Assembly (NCBI RefSeq): GCF_024612015.1
Contig: NZ_CP102512.1
Span: forward strand, 310,001-374,000
Source of the DNA: Streptomyces sp. CA-210063
GTDB lineage: Bacteria > Actinomycetota > Actinomycetes > Streptomycetales > Streptomycetaceae
Direction of reading: 5' to 3'
Length of the DNA stretch: 64,000 nucleotides
Shown: in pieces, positions 1 through 10,372 of the stretch
How the letters are laid out: each line of letters begins with the position of its first letter
Numbering within the stretch: position 1 is the stretch's first letter
The notes under the pieces: model-generated
Told to the model about the DNA's origin: nothing
What the model saw: the letters and a program-made list of their open reading frames with translations, nothing else
Databases searched by the model: none
Position numbers and translations under genes: made by a program

Positions 1-1296
1 GAGCGTAGGCTGGCCGACGGACGAGATCGTCCACTTGACCGGAGGTGAGAGCCAGCGGTGGGGGAATCCTCTCGGATCGCGGGGCAGGACAGTCTGCGGG
101 CGGACGCCCGACGCAACCGGCGGCGCATCCTCTCGGCTGCCCGCGTGGTCTTCGCCGAGCACGGCATCGACGCGCCCATGGCGACCGGCCCGACGGGCCG
201 GGGTCGGCGTGGCGACGGGCACAGTGTCGCCGGTCGGGCGCCTGTCCATGATCTCCTCCTGCATGATGGGCGATGCTGGGTCGACATCGGTGAGCACGGT
301 CGGTGCGATGTACAGGTCGTCGCGGTCGTGCCGGCCTCCCACCGCCGGCCGGCCGGAATCGAGCAGACGGGTGAGCCGGTCGAAGTGCCGCTCGTTGATG
401 ATCCGGCCGAAGTCGGGTGAGGTCTGCGGGGTGGTGCCGAACCGGGCCTCGACCGCCGCGCGCAGGGCGGGAACCAGTGCGGCGGCGGTGGCAGGATCGG
501 CCAGAACGTAGTCGGGGGCTATGCACATCTGCCCCGCGTTGCCGAACTTGCCGCCGACCAGCCGCTTCGCGGTCTCGTCCACGTCAGCGTCGGGCGCCAC
601 GAAGACCGGTGACTTGCCCCCGAGTTCGAGCGTGACCGGGGTGAGGTGCTTGGCGGCTGCGGCCATGACGATCCGGCCGACGGTGCCATTGCCGGTGTAG
701 AAGATGTGGTCGAAACGCTGCGCCAGCAGGGCCGTGGTCTCCTCGGCGCCCCCCTCGACCACGGTGAGCACATCGGCGTCGAAGTACTCACGCAGGAGGC
801 GTGAGGCGACCGCCGAGGTGTGCACCGAGATCTCGCTCGGCTTGGCCACCACGGTGTTCCCGGCGGCCAGTGCGCCGATGATGGGGTCGATGAGAAGGTG
901 CAGGGGGGCATTCCACGGAGCGATCACCAGGACGACCCCGAGCGGGTCGTACGTGGTGTAGGCCGTGGTCGTGGGACCGAAGTGGGCGGGAACCTCCACC
1001 GGGCGGGGCTGAAGCCAGTTCTCGAGATTCGCCAGTGCCTCGTCGATGTCGCCAATGGTGGAGTCGATCTCGTGCGCCTTGGCCTCGGCGGCGTTCTTCC
1101 TCAGGTCCTTCCAGAGGGCTTCGATCAGTTCCTGCTCGTTCTCGACCAGCAGTGCCCGCAGCCGCTGCAGTTGGTTGACGCGCCAGTCGAGTGGGCGGGT
1201 GACGCCGGTGTTGAACGTCGTACGAAGGCGGCCGACCACCTCCGCGGCCGTTTCGCTCTGGTGCGTCCTCGGCTCGGTCGCCTGTGTTGCGGTCAT
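1..1296 (-). pseudogene. Aldehyde dehydrogenase (ALDH3-type), 3'-truncated
   Basis: The ATG at 1296 starts a clear NAD(P)-dependent aldehyde dehydrogenase. Visible motifs are APWNAPL near 127, AAGNTVVAKPSE near 145, TLELGGK (catalytic Glu about 224) and NAGQMCIAPDYVL (catalytic Cys about 258), the ALDH3/coniferyl-aldehyde pattern. Homology stops at 'MQEEI' (about residue 347, nt 254), where family members continue EEIFGP and roughly 100 more residues. The frame stays open to the window edge but encodes only antisense of the TetR fragment. The start overlaps the recombinase stop as ATGA. Both catalytic residues survive but the C-terminal part of the fold is lost, so activity is doubtful. Confidence 0.8.
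58..250 (+). pseudogene. TetR-family regulator, 5' fragment
   Basis: A GTG start at 58 follows GGAGG and opens a typical TetR N-terminus (RRNRRRILSAARVVFAEHG). After 'DAPMAT' (about residue 43) the frame is lost, but the helix-turn-helix resumes one frame over as ARRAGVGVAT, so a small indel sits near 188. Beyond about 250 the sequence is the antisense of the aldehyde dehydrogenase. What remains is part of the DNA-binding domain only, so it cannot be functional. The regulator may once have controlled a neighbouring dehydrogenase, but that is inference. Confidence 0.6.
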
Positions 1297-2927
1297 GGGG
1301 TGTGCTCCGTTCTTGATGCAGGCCGCGCCGTCAAAGGCGTTTTTGGCATGCCGTAGTGCCCGGTGGTGCCGAAGGGCGAGTCGAAGAAGTCCCGGCAGGA
1401 CGACAGCCACAGGTCCATCTCGCCGGCCAGCAGCTTCTTCGCGTCTGCCGGCTCGACGCCGAGTTCCTTCGCCGCGGTGGCGGTGTCGTGCTTCAGCTCG
1501 GCCTCCCGCTGCGGCGGGATCACCCGCAGCTGGACCGCCTCCTGGAGAGCGTGGGACAGACCGTCGGCGACCGCGGCCTCATGCAGCGGCCGAAGCGCGG
1601 GGATGTCCGCGTAGTGGGCGGCGGCCACTTCTTTGGAATGGCCGCGGGCCAGCAGCGGCAGCTGGCCCTTGGTGACCCGGTAGAACTCCGCCTTGTAGGT
1701 CTTGCGCAGACGTCTGAGGTGGACCGTCAGCCGGTCACCGTGCTCGTCGCGCAGGTCTTGCCGTTCGCAGAACGCGATGGCGGCGAACCGGGGCCGGTAG
1801 TGCCGTACTCCGCCGCGGATCTTGGCGCCGTTGGGGTGCCAGTAGATCCACAACGCCGTCTTCGACTCGTCCCCGGTGTGGGCCCGTGCCCGGCGGGTCA
1901 GCCGCAGGGCGAGGCGGATCAGCCCGCCCGGGGTGCCTGGGCTGCCGTCCCGGACCCGCATCCGATTGACCTCTCTGCCGTGCCGGCGCCGTTTGACGTA
2001 CTCGATCTCGACATAGCCGCGGGTCGCGTTTTTCAGGCAGTACACCGAGAGTTCCAGCGCGCTCTCCGGTTCCAGACCGGTGGACAGGATCAGCAGCAGG
2101 TAGATGGCCGTCAGGTCCTCCGAGGAGGGAAACACCGCGTGGTGCAGCTCGGGGTGCTTGCCGGCCCAGGACTGCGGGCCCATGCCCGGCCGGCGGGTGC
2201 GGTGAGACATCAACTGCCGGCGGCTGATGGGGCCGTGGCGGTCCAAGTACCACAGCACGTTCTCCCACCGTCCCCAGCCGCCGGTCAGCGGGTCCTCGCC
2301 TGCGGCCACCGCGGGGTCCGCCTCGGTGGCCAGCCGCCGTACCGCTTCACGGATATGGCTGCGGCAGGCTTCCCGCAGGGCTTCGGCGACCTGCGGCGGA
2401 AAGGCGTCCACCTGGTTCCCGAAGTGCGGCCGGGGCTGGAGCCCGACGAACATCAGCCGGTCGTGCAGAGCCGGGCTCAGCGTCTGTGGCCGAGCGTCGC
2501 GGATCTCCCGCAGCAACGTCATCGCCTGCGTCAGCATCGCGTAACCCGTCCGCGGCGTCGGCATCGTCGCGTAGAGCCACGTCTCGAAGTTGTTGAGGTC
2601 CTCCAGCGTGATCTGCCCGGTCGTCCAGGTCGCGGCCTCTTCGACCCGGTCGGCGAAGAACGCGTCCCGGTTCCGGGCGACCTGGACGTATGCCTGCACC
2701 GTTCCGGGCGAGGCGATCCGGCGGCCGACCCGTGCCATCGAGCGGATCGTCTGCGCCAACTCGCGTGCTAGAAGCAAGCACTTGGCGTCCGTGAGGTCGA
2801 CGAGGGTGGACGGCCGGTCGGGAAGCTCAACCCGGAAGGCCAGCGGAGAGATGTCCTCGCCCGCCTGCGCGGCCTCATCCATCGGCAGCGCGAAGTTCGC
2901 CCGGCGCGGGCGCCTCAGCCCGCTCAT
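1293..2927 (-). CDS. Tyrosine recombinase / integrase A
   Basis: A 544-residue protein with a C-terminal tyrosine-recombinase catalytic domain. Visible are HLRRLRKTY (H-x-x-R box), ARGHSKEV and AAAHYAD (candidate nucleophile Tyr). The box I region reads STGLEPESALEL, where an Arg is normally expected after TGL; none is obvious, so catalysis may be atypical. The ATG at 2927 overlaps the stop of recombinase B (TGATG), which implies translational coupling, and its own stop overlaps the aldehyde dehydrogenase start (ATGA). Such chained recombinase genes are typical of small multi-recombinase mobile elements. No excisionase or cargo gene is visible. Confidence 0.8.
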   Translation of the reverse strand: MSGLRRPRRANFALPMDEAAQAGEDISPLAFRVELPDRPSTLVDLTDAKCLLLARELAQTIRSMARVGRRIASPGTVQAYVQVARNRDAFFADRVEEAATWTTGQITLEDLNNFETWLYATMPTPRTGYAMLTQAMTLLREIRDARPQTLSPALHDRLMFVGLQPRPHFGNQVDAFPPQVAEALREACRSHIREAVRRLATEADPAVAAGEDPLTGGWGRWENVLWYLDRHGPISRRQLMSHRTRRPGMGPQSWAGKHPELHHAVFPSSEDLTAIYLLLILSTGLEPESALELSVYCLKNATRGYVEIEYVKRRRHGREVNRMRVRDGSPGTPGGLIRLALRLTRRARAHTGDESKTALWIYWHPNGAKIRGGVRHYRPRFAAIAFCERQDLRDEHGDRLTVHLRRLRKTYKAEFYRVTKGQLPLLARGHSKEVAAAHYADIPALRPLHEAAVADGLSHALQEAVQLRVIPPQREAELKHDTATAAKELGVEPADAKKLLAGEMDLWLSSCRDFFDSPFGTTGHYGMPKTPLTARPASRTEHTP

Positions 2928-3740
2928 CACGCACCCTCCAGGGCCGACAGGTCGTCGATACTGCCCTCCGTCAGCCGTCCCGCCATCTCCGCGACCGCCT
3001 CGTCGATGAGTTCCTGGGCCTCCGCCAGGGAGTCCAGGTAGATGTAGGTCGAGCTGATGTGGCGGTGCCCCAACAATCGCTGCAAGATCCGCAAGGGGTC
3101 GCCCATGACCCGCTCGTAGGCGCCCATCCGCAGGTCGGAGGAGCCCGAGCGCATTGAGGCGATCTGCTGGCGGACCAGCTGCGTGAGCATGTGAATGGCG
3201 AACGTGTGCCGGCATGTGTGGGGCGAAGCCTCCACCGGCGTCCCGGCCGCCGCCGTGCGCTCGCCGGCCCGGGTGAACGCGTACTCCCACGAGTTGAGCG
3301 TCATCGGAGTGCCCCGCTCGCTCAACCACAAGGCCAGCGGCCCCAGCCGGGTGCCGCCCGCGTCGACCTCGACCAGCCGCCTCCGCTCGTCCGGCGACAG
3401 ATCCGACCACCGGACCGAGATCCACCGGCCGGACGCCGCCCGCAGCGAGCCGCCCAGCGGGCCCGCGTCGCGTGCCTCGATCCACCGCCGTCCCGGCCAG
3501 CCTCCTCGCCCGGCGGCCCGAGCGAGCGTCACCGCCCGCTCCACCTCGGCGTACTCCGTCACCCGCCGCAGCACCCGCACCGGAAGCCAGACCGACCGGC
3601 CGCGGTCGCCCTTGGTCGTCAGCACCGCCAGGTCCAGCCGCGTAGAACGCTCCTCCGGCAACGGCCGCAGCCGGGCCAGCTCCGGCTCCAGCAGACTGCC
3701 GCCCTCCTCCAACCGGGCCCCCGTGGTCAGGGCGCGACCG
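2927..3740 (-). pseudogene. Tyrosine recombinase B, 5'-truncated
   Basis: About 270 C-terminal residues of a site-specific recombinase. All catalytic boxes can be read: TTGARLEE (box I Arg), HTCRHTF (H-x-x-R), LLGHRHISSTYIYLD (His and nucleophilic Tyr). The N-terminal DNA-binding domain is missing: near 3730-3750 the sequence changes to the coding strand of a potassium transporter. The open frame continues further upstream but is antisense to that transporter and shows no recombinase features. With recombinase A it forms a coupled pair, perhaps the remnant of a three-recombinase element. Confidence 0.7.
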
Positions 3741-4719
3741 TCCTCGCGCAGCTCGCGGATGCCTCGCTGGGCCACAACTGGGCGTTCTACGTCATCCAGT
3801 TCGCCACGATGATCCTGCTGGCCCTGTCGGCCAACACCTCCTTCGGCGGGCTGCCGGCGCTGCTGAAGCTGCTGGCCCGGGACAACTACCTCCCGCACGT
3901 CTTCGCCCTCAAGGCCGACCGCCAGGTCCACCGGCACGGCGTCCTCGCCCTGGCCGCCGTCTCCGCCACGCTGTTGGTCTTCTCCGGCGGCGACACCAAC
4001 ACCCTTGTGCCGCTGTTCGCGATCGGAGTGTTCGTCGGATTCACCATCGCCCAGGTGGGGATGGTCCGGCACTGGCGCGCGGAGCGGGGCCCGGGATGGC
4101 CCGCCAAGGCCGTTCTCAACGGCTTCGGCGCGCTGCTGACCGGCCTGTCCGCGGTGGTGGTCACGGCGACCAAGTTCGAGGAAGGCGCCTGGTTGATCGT
4201 GATCGCGCTGCCTCTGCTGGTGGCGCTCTTCGAGACCGTGCATCGCGCGTACGGGGAGATCGGCGAGCGTCTCGGTCTCGGCCGGGTCCCGGAGCCGCCG
4301 CACCGCGACCGTTCGATCGTGATCGTCCCGGTGTCGAACCTGTCCCGGCTGACCGCCGAGGCCCTGGGCGCCGCCGCCTCCCTCGGCGACGAGGTCCGCG
4401 CGGTCACCGTGTGGCACCCGGAACCTGAGGACCGGGCCCAAGCGCATGCCCTGGCGGGAGCCTGGGCGGAGTGGGACCCCGGCATCCCGCTGATCCCGCT
4501 CACCTCCGAGCGCCGCACGCTGGGCCGCCCGATCGCCGCGTACGTCCGCGAGACGGCCGCCGCCGAGCCCGGCGCCCGCGTCACGGTGCTCATCCCGGAG
4601 GCCAACCGGGGCGCCTGTGGCAGCGGCTCCTTCAGAACCAGCGCGGCGTGGTCGTGGCCCACGCGGTACGGCGGGAGACGGACGCGGTGATCTGCCGGCT
4701 GCGCTTCCGGCTGCGATGA
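3738..4719 (+). pseudogene. KimA-like APC potassium transporter, 3' fragment, frameshifted
   Basis: From about 3738 the plus strand encodes the C-terminal third of an APC-superfamily permease (TVLAQLADASLGHN, LARDNYLPHVFALK, LVPLFAIGVFVGFT) followed by a hydrophilic tail with the VIVPVSNLSRLT segment. The order resembles KimA-type potassium importers. The 5' two thirds were removed at the recombinase junction. Near 4608 one base is missing from a G-rich run: the tail continues in another frame (GRLWQRLLQNQRG) to the TGA at 4717. It directly precedes kdp, so it was probably part of a potassium-uptake block. Confidence 0.7.
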
Positions 4720-4857
4720 GCGCCCCTGCGGTGTAAGAGCGGTGTCAAAGGTCGAAGCGTTGCCGTTAGGGACCCGTCAAGGCCGATCGTTTTTGGCCGA
4801 CGAAGGGGTTTCCTCTTTTCGTCCGATTCTCTTTCGAACCTCTTCTAGGAGTTCGCG
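4720..4857 (+). promoter_or_regulatory. Leader/promoter region of the kdp operon
   Basis: These 138 bases separate the dead transporter from the first kdp peptide and must hold the kdp promoter. The stretch is less GC-rich than its surroundings (GTTTTTGGCC, TTTCCTCTTTTCG). A purine-rich AGGAG lies 6-7 bases before the first ATG. A KdpE site is expected here but could not be assigned with certainty. Confidence 0.45.
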
Positions 4858-4941
4858 ATGGCCGATGTGGCCTTCGTCGTCACCACGATCGCGGTGTTCG
4901 CGCTGGTGGCTCTCGTCGCCAAGGGGGTGACGAAGCTGTGA
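4858..4941 (+). CDS. 27-residue single-pass membrane peptide preceding kdpF
   Basis: The ATG at 4858, preceded by AGGAG, opens a 27-codon frame that is almost all hydrophobic ([20 protein letters not shown]) and ends in a short basic tail (AKGVTKL). It ends at 4941, and its last bases overlap the GTG of kdpF in a GTGA arrangement, so it is translated with the operon. It resembles KdpF in size but lacks the KdpF-type FPERF ending, which the next frame has. Inference: an extra small Kdp subunit or stabilising peptide in the membrane. Confidence 0.6.
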   Translation: MADVAFVVTTIAVFALVALVAKGVTKL

Positions 4942-5027
4942 CCGTCGAGAACGTCGTCGGCCTGATCGTGGCCGTCTCCCTGCTGGGCTATCTCGTCCTC
5001 GCCCTGATCTTCCCCGAGAGGTTCTGA
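4938..5027 (+). CDS. kdpF: KdpF, small subunit of the Kdp potassium ATPase
   Basis: A 29-residue peptide from a GTG start: one transmembrane helix ([18 protein letters not shown]) followed by PERF, the usual KdpF ending. KdpF is a lipid-like peptide that stabilises the KdpABC complex. It overlaps the previous peptide by four bases and lies eight bases before kdpA. Confidence 0.8.
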   Translation: MTVENVVGLIVAVSLLGYLVLALIFPERF

Positions 5028-5035
5028 GCAGCCAC

Positions 5036-6700
5036 ATGGGTCCCGTACTTGCCGGCGTGCTCCAGCTGCTCGCGCTGATCGCGGCACTGGCGCTCGCCTA
5101 CCGCCCCCTGGGCGACTACATGGCCAAGGTCTACTTCTCCGACAAGCACTGGCACGTCGAGAAGTGGATCTACAAGGGCATCGGCGCAAACCCGAGCACC
5201 GAGATGCGCTGGCCCGCCTATCTGCGCGGCGTCCTCGCCTTCTCGGCCGCCGGAGTCCTCTTCCTTTACCTGCTGCAGCGGCTCCAGGGCGTCCTGCCCG
5301 GCTCGCTGGGCTTCTCCTCGATCGACCCGGATCAGGCGTTCAACACGGCCGCGTCGTTCGTCACCAACACCAACTGGCAGTCGTACTACGGCGAGCAGGC
5401 CATGGGCCACGTCGTGCAGGTCGGCGGCCTGGCGGTGCAGAACTTCGTCTCGGCGGCCGTGGGCATGGCGGTAGCGGTCGCGCTGGTGCGCGGCTTCGCC
5501 CGCTCGCGCACGGGTGAGCTGGGCAATTTCTGGTCCGACATGGTGCGTGGCGTGACCCGCATCCTGCTGCCGCTCTCCCTGGTCGCCGCGGTCGTGCTCG
5601 TCGCGTGCGGTGTGATCCAGAACTTCTCCGGCATCCACGAGGTCGGGCAGTTCATGGGGGGCTCGCAGCAGTGGAACGGCGGCGCCGTCGCCTCGACGGA
5701 GGCCATCAAGGAGGTCGGCACGAACGGCGGCGGCATCTTCAACGCCAACTCCGCCCACCCGTTCGAGAACCCGAGCCCGTTCTCAAACCTCTTCGAGATC
5801 TTCCTGCTGCTGGTGATCCCGTTCTCGCTGACCCGGACCTTCGGCCGGATGGTCGGCTCCCTGAAGCAGGGCTACGCGATCCTCGGCACGATGGCGACGA
5901 TCTGGTTGAGCTTCGTCGCTCTGATGATGTGGACCGAGTTCGCCCACCACGGGCCGGCGCTCGACATCGCCGGCGGCGCGTTGGAGGGCAAGGAGGTGCG
6001 CTTCGGCGTCAGCACCTCGGCGATCTGGGCAGTCTCCACGACCCTCACCTCCACCGGTGCGGTCAACTCCTTCCACTCCTCCTTCACCGGCCTCGGCGGC
6101 GGTATCCAGCTGCTGGGCATGCAGCTGGGCGAGATCGCGCCCGGCGGTGTCGGCTCCGGCCTCTACGGCATGCTGATCATGGCGATCATCGCGGTGTTCA
6201 TCGCCGGTCTGATGGTCGGCCGTACGCCCGAGTACCTGGGCAAGAAGATCGGCACCCGCGAGATCAAGTTCGCGGCCTGCTACATCCTCATCACTCCGGC
6301 GCTGGTGCTCATCTTCACCGCCGCAGCGATGGCCCTGCCCACCCCGGGCAACTCGATGACCAACTCCGGCGCGCACGGATTCTCCGAGATCCTGTACGCC
6401 TACACGTCGGGCGCCAACAACAACGGCTCCGCCTTCGCCGGCCTGAACGCCGACACCCAGTGGTTCAACACCACCATCGGGATCGCGATGCTGCTGGGCC
6501 GGTTCCTGCCGATGGTGTTCGTGCTGGCCCTGGCCGGGTCCCTCGCCGAGCAGAAGCCGGTCCCTGCCACCGCGGGCACGCTGCGCACCGAGAAGCCGCT
6601 GTTCACCGGTCTGTTGGTGGGCGCGATCCTGATCATCACCGGTCTGACGTACTTCCCGGCCCTCGCGCTGGGTCCGCTGGCCGAGGGACTGGCGACATGA
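5036..6700 (+). CDS. kdpA: KdpA, potassium-binding channel-like subunit
   Basis: A 554-residue polytopic membrane protein of normal KdpA length. It starts [12 protein letters not shown] and carries the four selectivity-filter-type segments of KdpA, e.g. [32 protein letters not shown], and [14 protein letters not shown]. It binds potassium and passes it to KdpB. Its stop overlaps the kdpB start as ATGA, so translation is coupled. Confidence 0.95.
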   Translation: MGPVLAGVLQLLALIAALALAYRPLGDYMAKVYFSDKHWHVEKWIYKGIGANPSTEMRWPAYLRGVLAFSAAGVLFLYLLQRLQGVLPGSLGFSSIDPDQAFNTAASFVTNTNWQSYYGEQAMGHVVQVGGLAVQNFVSAAVGMAVAVALVRGFARSRTGELGNFWSDMVRGVTRILLPLSLVAAVVLVACGVIQNFSGIHEVGQFMGGSQQWNGGAVASTEAIKEVGTNGGGIFNANSAHPFENPSPFSNLFEIFLLLVIPFSLTRTFGRMVGSLKQGYAILGTMATIWLSFVALMMWTEFAHHGPALDIAGGALEGKEVRFGVSTSAIWAVSTTLTSTGAVNSFHSSFTGLGGGIQLLGMQLGEIAPGGVGSGLYGMLIMAIIAVFIAGLMVGRTPEYLGKKIGTREIKFAACYILITPALVLIFTAAAMALPTPGNSMTNSGAHGFSEILYAYTSGANNNGSAFAGLNADTQWFNTTIGIAMLLGRFLPMVFVLALAGSLAEQKPVPATAGTLRTEKPLFTGLLVGAILIITGLTYFPALALGPLAEGLAT

Positions 6701-8826
6701 CCACCGACACCAAGAAGCAAGAGGACGCCATGTCCACCGCCACCACTCCCACCCGGGCTCCCCACCAGGATGTCCCGACCGGTCACAAGGAAGGCCGGGT
6801 CGGCGCCGGGCTCTTCGACCCCAAGCAGCTGGTCAGGTCGCTGCCGGACGCCTGCCGCAAGCTCGACCCGCGCATCATGGTCAAGTCGCCGGTGATGTTC
6901 GTGGTCCTCGTCGGCTCGGTGCTGACGACGATCTTCTCCTTCAAGGACCCCGGCGACTGGTTCGGCTGGGCGATCAGCGCCTGGCTCTGGCTGACCGTGA
7001 TCTTCGCCAACCTGGCGGAGGCGGTCGCCGAGGGCCGCGGGAAGGCGCAGGCCGACACGCTCAGGAAGGCCAAGACCGACACGGTGGCCCGGCGGCTCGT
7101 GGACGACCGTGAGGAGCAGGTCCCCGGCACGGACCTGCGCGTCGGCGACCTGGTCGTCTGCGAGGCCGGCGACATCATCCCCGGCGACGGTGACGTCGTC
7201 GAAGGCGTCGCGAGCGTCGACGAGTCGGCCATCACCGGCGAGTCGGCCCCGGTCATCCGGGAGTCCGGCGGTGACCGGTCCGCCGTCACCGGCGGGACGA
7301 AGGTCCTCTCCGACCGCATCGTCATCAAGATCACCACCAAGCCCGGCGAGACCTTCATCGACCGGATGATCAACCTGGTCGAGGGCGCGGCCCGGCAGAA
7401 GACACCCAACGAGATCGCCCTCAACATCCTGCTCGCCTCGCTGACCATCGTCTTCCTGCTCGCCGTGGCCACACTGCCGCCGTTCGCGGACTACGCCGGC
7501 ACGCACCTGACCATGGTGGTCCTGGTCGCCCTGCTCGTCTGCCTGATCCCGACCACCATCGGCGCCCTGCTGTCGGCCATCGGCATCGCGGGCATGGACC
7601 GACTGGTGCAGCGCAATGTGCTCGCCATGTCCGGGCGGGCCGTCGAGGCCGCCGGTGACGTGTCGACGCTGCTGCTCGACAAGACCGGCACCATCACGCT
7701 CGGCAACCGCCAGGCGTCGGAGTTCGTGCCGGTGAGCGGGACGACCGAGGCCGAGGTCGCGGACGCGGCACAGCTGTCGTCGCTGGCCGACGAGACGCCC
7801 GAGGGCCGCTCCATCGTCGTACTGGCGAAGGAGAAGTACGGGCTGCGTGAGCGTCACCAGGGCGAGCTGGCGCACGCCGAGTGGGTCGCGTTCACCGCCC
7901 AGACCCGCATGTCGGGCGTGGACGTGGACGGCAGGAAGGTCCGCAAGGGCGCGGCCGGTTCGGTCATCGCCTGGGTGCGGGAGCAGGACGGAGAGATCGC
8001 CGAGGACGCGGACACCCTCGCCAACCGGATCTCCGAGGCCGGCGGCACCCCGCTGCTGGTCGCTGTCCAGGACGACGCGGGCGCCCGTGTGCTGGGCGTC
8101 ATCCACCTGAAGGACGTCGTCAAGGAGGGCATGCGGGAGCGGTTCGAGGAACTGCGCCGCATGGGCATCAAGACCGTCATGATCACCGGTGACAACCCGC
8201 TGACCGCCAAGGCGATCGCGGACGAGGCCGGGGTCGACGACTTCCTCGCGGAGGCGACGCCCGAGGACAAGATGGCGCTGATCAAGCGGGAGCAGGCGGG
8301 CGGCAAGCTCGTCGCGATGACCGGCGACGGCACCAACGACGCTCCCGCCCTCGCCCAGGCGGACGTCGGCGTCGCGATGAACACCGGTACGTCGGCCGCG
8401 AAGGAGGCCGGCAACATGGTCGACCTCGACTCCAACCCGACCAAGCTCATCGAGATCGTCGAGATCGGCAAGCAACTGCTGATCACCCGGGGCGCGTTGA
8501 CGACCTTCTCCATCGCCAACGACGTCGCGAAGTACTTCGCGATCATCCCGGCGCTGTTCGCGGCCGTCTACCCGGGCCTGGACAAGCTCAACATCATGAA
8601 CCTGTCCTCGCCGGACTCCGCGATCCTCTCCGCGGTCATCTTCAACGCGCTGATCATCATCGCGCTGGTGCCGCTGGCCCTGAAGGGCGTGCAGTACCGG
8701 CCGGTGAGCGCGGACAAACTGCTGCGCCGGAACCTCGGGATCTACGGCCTGGGTGGGCTGATCGCCCCGTTCATCGGCATCAAGATCATCGACCTGCTCA
8801 TCTCCCTCATCCCCGGAATCGGTTGA
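6697..8826 (+). CDS. kdpB: KdpB, P-type ATPase subunit
   Basis: A 709-residue P-type ATPase, the energy-coupling subunit of KdpFABC. Motifs in order: TGES near 180 (actuator loop), DKTGT with the phosphorylated Asp at about 328, [12 protein letters not shown], and [11 protein letters not shown] near 543. The start at 6697 overlaps the kdpA stop; an internal ATG at 6730 is possible, because the extra N-terminal residues ([11 protein letters not shown]) are poorly conserved in character. Confidence 0.95.
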   Translation: MTTDTKKQEDAMSTATTPTRAPHQDVPTGHKEGRVGAGLFDPKQLVRSLPDACRKLDPRIMVKSPVMFVVLVGSVLTTIFSFKDPGDWFGWAISAWLWLTVIFANLAEAVAEGRGKAQADTLRKAKTDTVARRLVDDREEQVPGTDLRVGDLVVCEAGDIIPGDGDVVEGVASVDESAITGESAPVIRESGGDRSAVTGGTKVLSDRIVIKITTKPGETFIDRMINLVEGAARQKTPNEIALNILLASLTIVFLLAVATLPPFADYAGTHLTMVVLVALLVCLIPTTIGALLSAIGIAGMDRLVQRNVLAMSGRAVEAAGDVSTLLLDKTGTITLGNRQASEFVPVSGTTEAEVADAAQLSSLADETPEGRSIVVLAKEKYGLRERHQGELAHAEWVAFTAQTRMSGVDVDGRKVRKGAAGSVIAWVREQDGEIAEDADTLANRISEAGGTPLLVAVQDDAGARVLGVIHLKDVVKEGMRERFEELRRMGIKTVMITGDNPLTAKAIADEAGVDDFLAEATPEDKMALIKREQAGGKLVAMTGDGTNDAPALAQADVGVAMNTGTSAAKEAGNMVDLDSNPTKLIEIVEIGKQLLITRGALTTFSIANDVAKYFAIIPALFAAVYPGLDKLNIMNLSSPDSAILSAVIFNALIIIALVPLALKGVQYRPVSADKLLRRNLGIYGLGGLIAPFIGIKIIDLLISLIPGIG

Positions 8827-8831
8827 GCGCC

Positions 8832-9497
8832 ATGAAAAACACGGTCATCAACACCGCCCGGCTGTTCGCGGCGGGCCTGCGCGCCCTCCTCGTGCTGACC
8901 CTGGTCACCGGTGTCGTCTATCCGCTGGTCGTCACCGGCATCGCACAGGGTCTGTTCAACGACAAGGCGAACGGCTCGGAGATCAAGGCGGGCGGCAAGG
9001 TCGTCGGCTCGTCCCTGATCGGGCAGGCGTACAACCTGCCGCTTGAGGGCCGGGAGACCCCGGAGCCGGACCTGAAGTGGTTCCAGGGCCGCCCGCAGAA
9101 CGGGCTGGGCAGCAACAGCGTCAACACCCAGTACAAGCTGATCCTGTCCGGCGCCACCAACCGCTCCGCCGACAACGAAGAGCTCATCCAGTGGGTGAAG
9201 GACGCAAAGGCCGCAGTCATCAAGGACAACTCGGTGACCGCCTACACCGTCAAGCCGTCGGAGGTCCCCGCCGACGCCGTCACCTCCTCCGGCTCCGGAC
9301 TGGACCCGGACATCTCCCCGACGTACGCCGACCTCCAGGTCCACCGGGTTGCCGAGCAGAACGGCCTGCCCGTCGACCAGGTGCAGAAACTCGTCGACGA
9401 GCACACCGAGGGCCGCACCCTCGGCTTCATCGGCGAGCCCCGCGTGAACGTCCTCGAACTCAACATCGCGCTCAGGGAACTCGCGGCGAAGAGCTGA
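8832..9497 (+). CDS. kdpC: KdpC, assembly subunit of the Kdp ATPase
   Basis: 221 residues from the ATG at 8832; a TTG nine bases earlier, overlapping the kdpB stop, is an alternative. There is one N-terminal transmembrane helix (LLVLTLVTGVVYPLVVTGIAQ), then the periplasmic-type domain with SSLIGQ, SGSGLDPDISPTYADLQVHRVA, and LGFIGEPRVNVLELN, all KdpC signatures. It raises the potassium affinity of the complex. Confidence 0.93.
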   Translation: MKNTVINTARLFAAGLRALLVLTLVTGVVYPLVVTGIAQGLFNDKANGSEIKAGGKVVGSSLIGQAYNLPLEGRETPEPDLKWFQGRPQNGLGSNSVNTQYKLILSGATNRSADNEELIQWVKDAKAAVIKDNSVTAYTVKPSEVPADAVTSSGSGLDPDISPTYADLQVHRVAEQNGLPVDQVQKLVDEHTEGRTLGFIGEPRVNVLELNIALRELAAKS

Positions 9498-9515
9498 TGG
9501 CGTTATGCGACCCCC

Positions 9516-9562
9516 GCGGGAGCCGGCGGCCCGGAGCACGCTCCGAGTCCGTCGGCTCCCGC
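9516..9562 (+). terminator. Hairpin between kdpC and kdpE
   Basis: GCGGGAGCCG at 9516 pairs perfectly with CGGCTCCCGC at 9553, and CGGAG/CTCCG can pair inside the loop. No T-tract follows. It lies 19 bases after the kdpC stop and probably limits read-through from the structural genes into the regulatory genes. Confidence 0.55.
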
Positions 9563-9621
9563 CGCCGTAGGCGAACCGGTGGGGGTCCCTACCCCGCGCA
9601 TGACAGGAAAGGCGCACGCCG

Positions 9622-10305
9622 ATGACTCGGGTGCTGGTCGTGGAAGACGACCCCCAGCTCGTACGAGCCCTTGTGATCAACCTGCAGGCCCGCCAGTACG
9701 GCGTGGACGCGGCACCCGACGGCGCCACCGCGCTCCGACTCGCCGCCGCGCGCCAGCCCGACGTGGTTCTGCTGGATCTCGGGCTGCCGGACATGGACGG
9801 CGTGGACGTCATCAAGGCCCTGCGGGGCTGGGCCCGCGTACCGATCCTCGTGCTGTCCGCGCGCCGTGCCTCCGACGAGAAGGTGGCGGCACTGGACGCG
9901 GGCGCCGACGACTACATCACCAAACCGTTCAGCATGGGCGAACTGCTCGCCCGGCTGCGGGCCGCCGTCCGCCGCACCGAGGACCTGCCGCTCGCGCCCG
10001 AGGCGACGCTGGTCGAGACGGACGACTTCACCATCGACCTGCTGGCCAAGAAGGTCCGCCGAGACGGGCACGACGTGCGCCTGACCCCGACGGAATGGCA
10101 CCTGCTGGAGATCCTCGTCACCAGTCCCGGACGCCTGATCACCCAGAAACAGCTCCTGCAGGAGGTGTGGGGTGCGTCGCAGAGCAACAAGACCAACTAT
10201 CTACGGGTGTACATGGCCCAATTGCGCCGCAAACTGGAGGCTGATCCTGCCCATCCCCGGTACCTGATCACCGAGGCGGGGATGGGCTACCGCTTCGAGG
10301 GATGA
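9622..10305 (+). CDS. kdpE: KdpE, response regulator of potassium limitation
   Basis: A 227-residue OmpR/KdpE-type regulator. The receiver domain has the acidic pair ED at 8-9 and the phospho-acceptor Asp52 (VLLDLGLPDMDG), the Lys region ITKPFS, and a C-terminal winged helix (RLTPTEWHLLEIL, TNYLRVYMAQLRRKLE, GMGYRFEG). It should activate the kdp structural genes on phosphorylation by KdpD. It lies before kdpD and 67 bases apart from it, whereas kdpDE order with overlap is usual. Confidence 0.93.
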   Translation: MTRVLVVEDDPQLVRALVINLQARQYGVDAAPDGATALRLAAARQPDVVLLDLGLPDMDGVDVIKALRGWARVPILVLSARRASDEKVAALDAGADDYITKPFSMGELLARLRAAVRRTEDLPLAPEATLVETDDFTIDLLAKKVRRDGHDVRLTPTEWHLLEILVTSPGRLITQKQLLQEVWGASQSNKTNYLRVYMAQLRRKLEADPAHPRYLITEAGMGYRFEG

Positions 10306-10372
10306 ATCCCGTGACTCCAGCGGATGAGACCTGCCCCCTGGCCTGATAGCCCACGACCGCAGAGACGAGAAC

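Noticed and set aside
4720..4857. A ydaO/kdpA-type c-di-AMP riboswitch before kdp
   Set aside because: The region is too short and no conserved riboswitch segments could be recognised.
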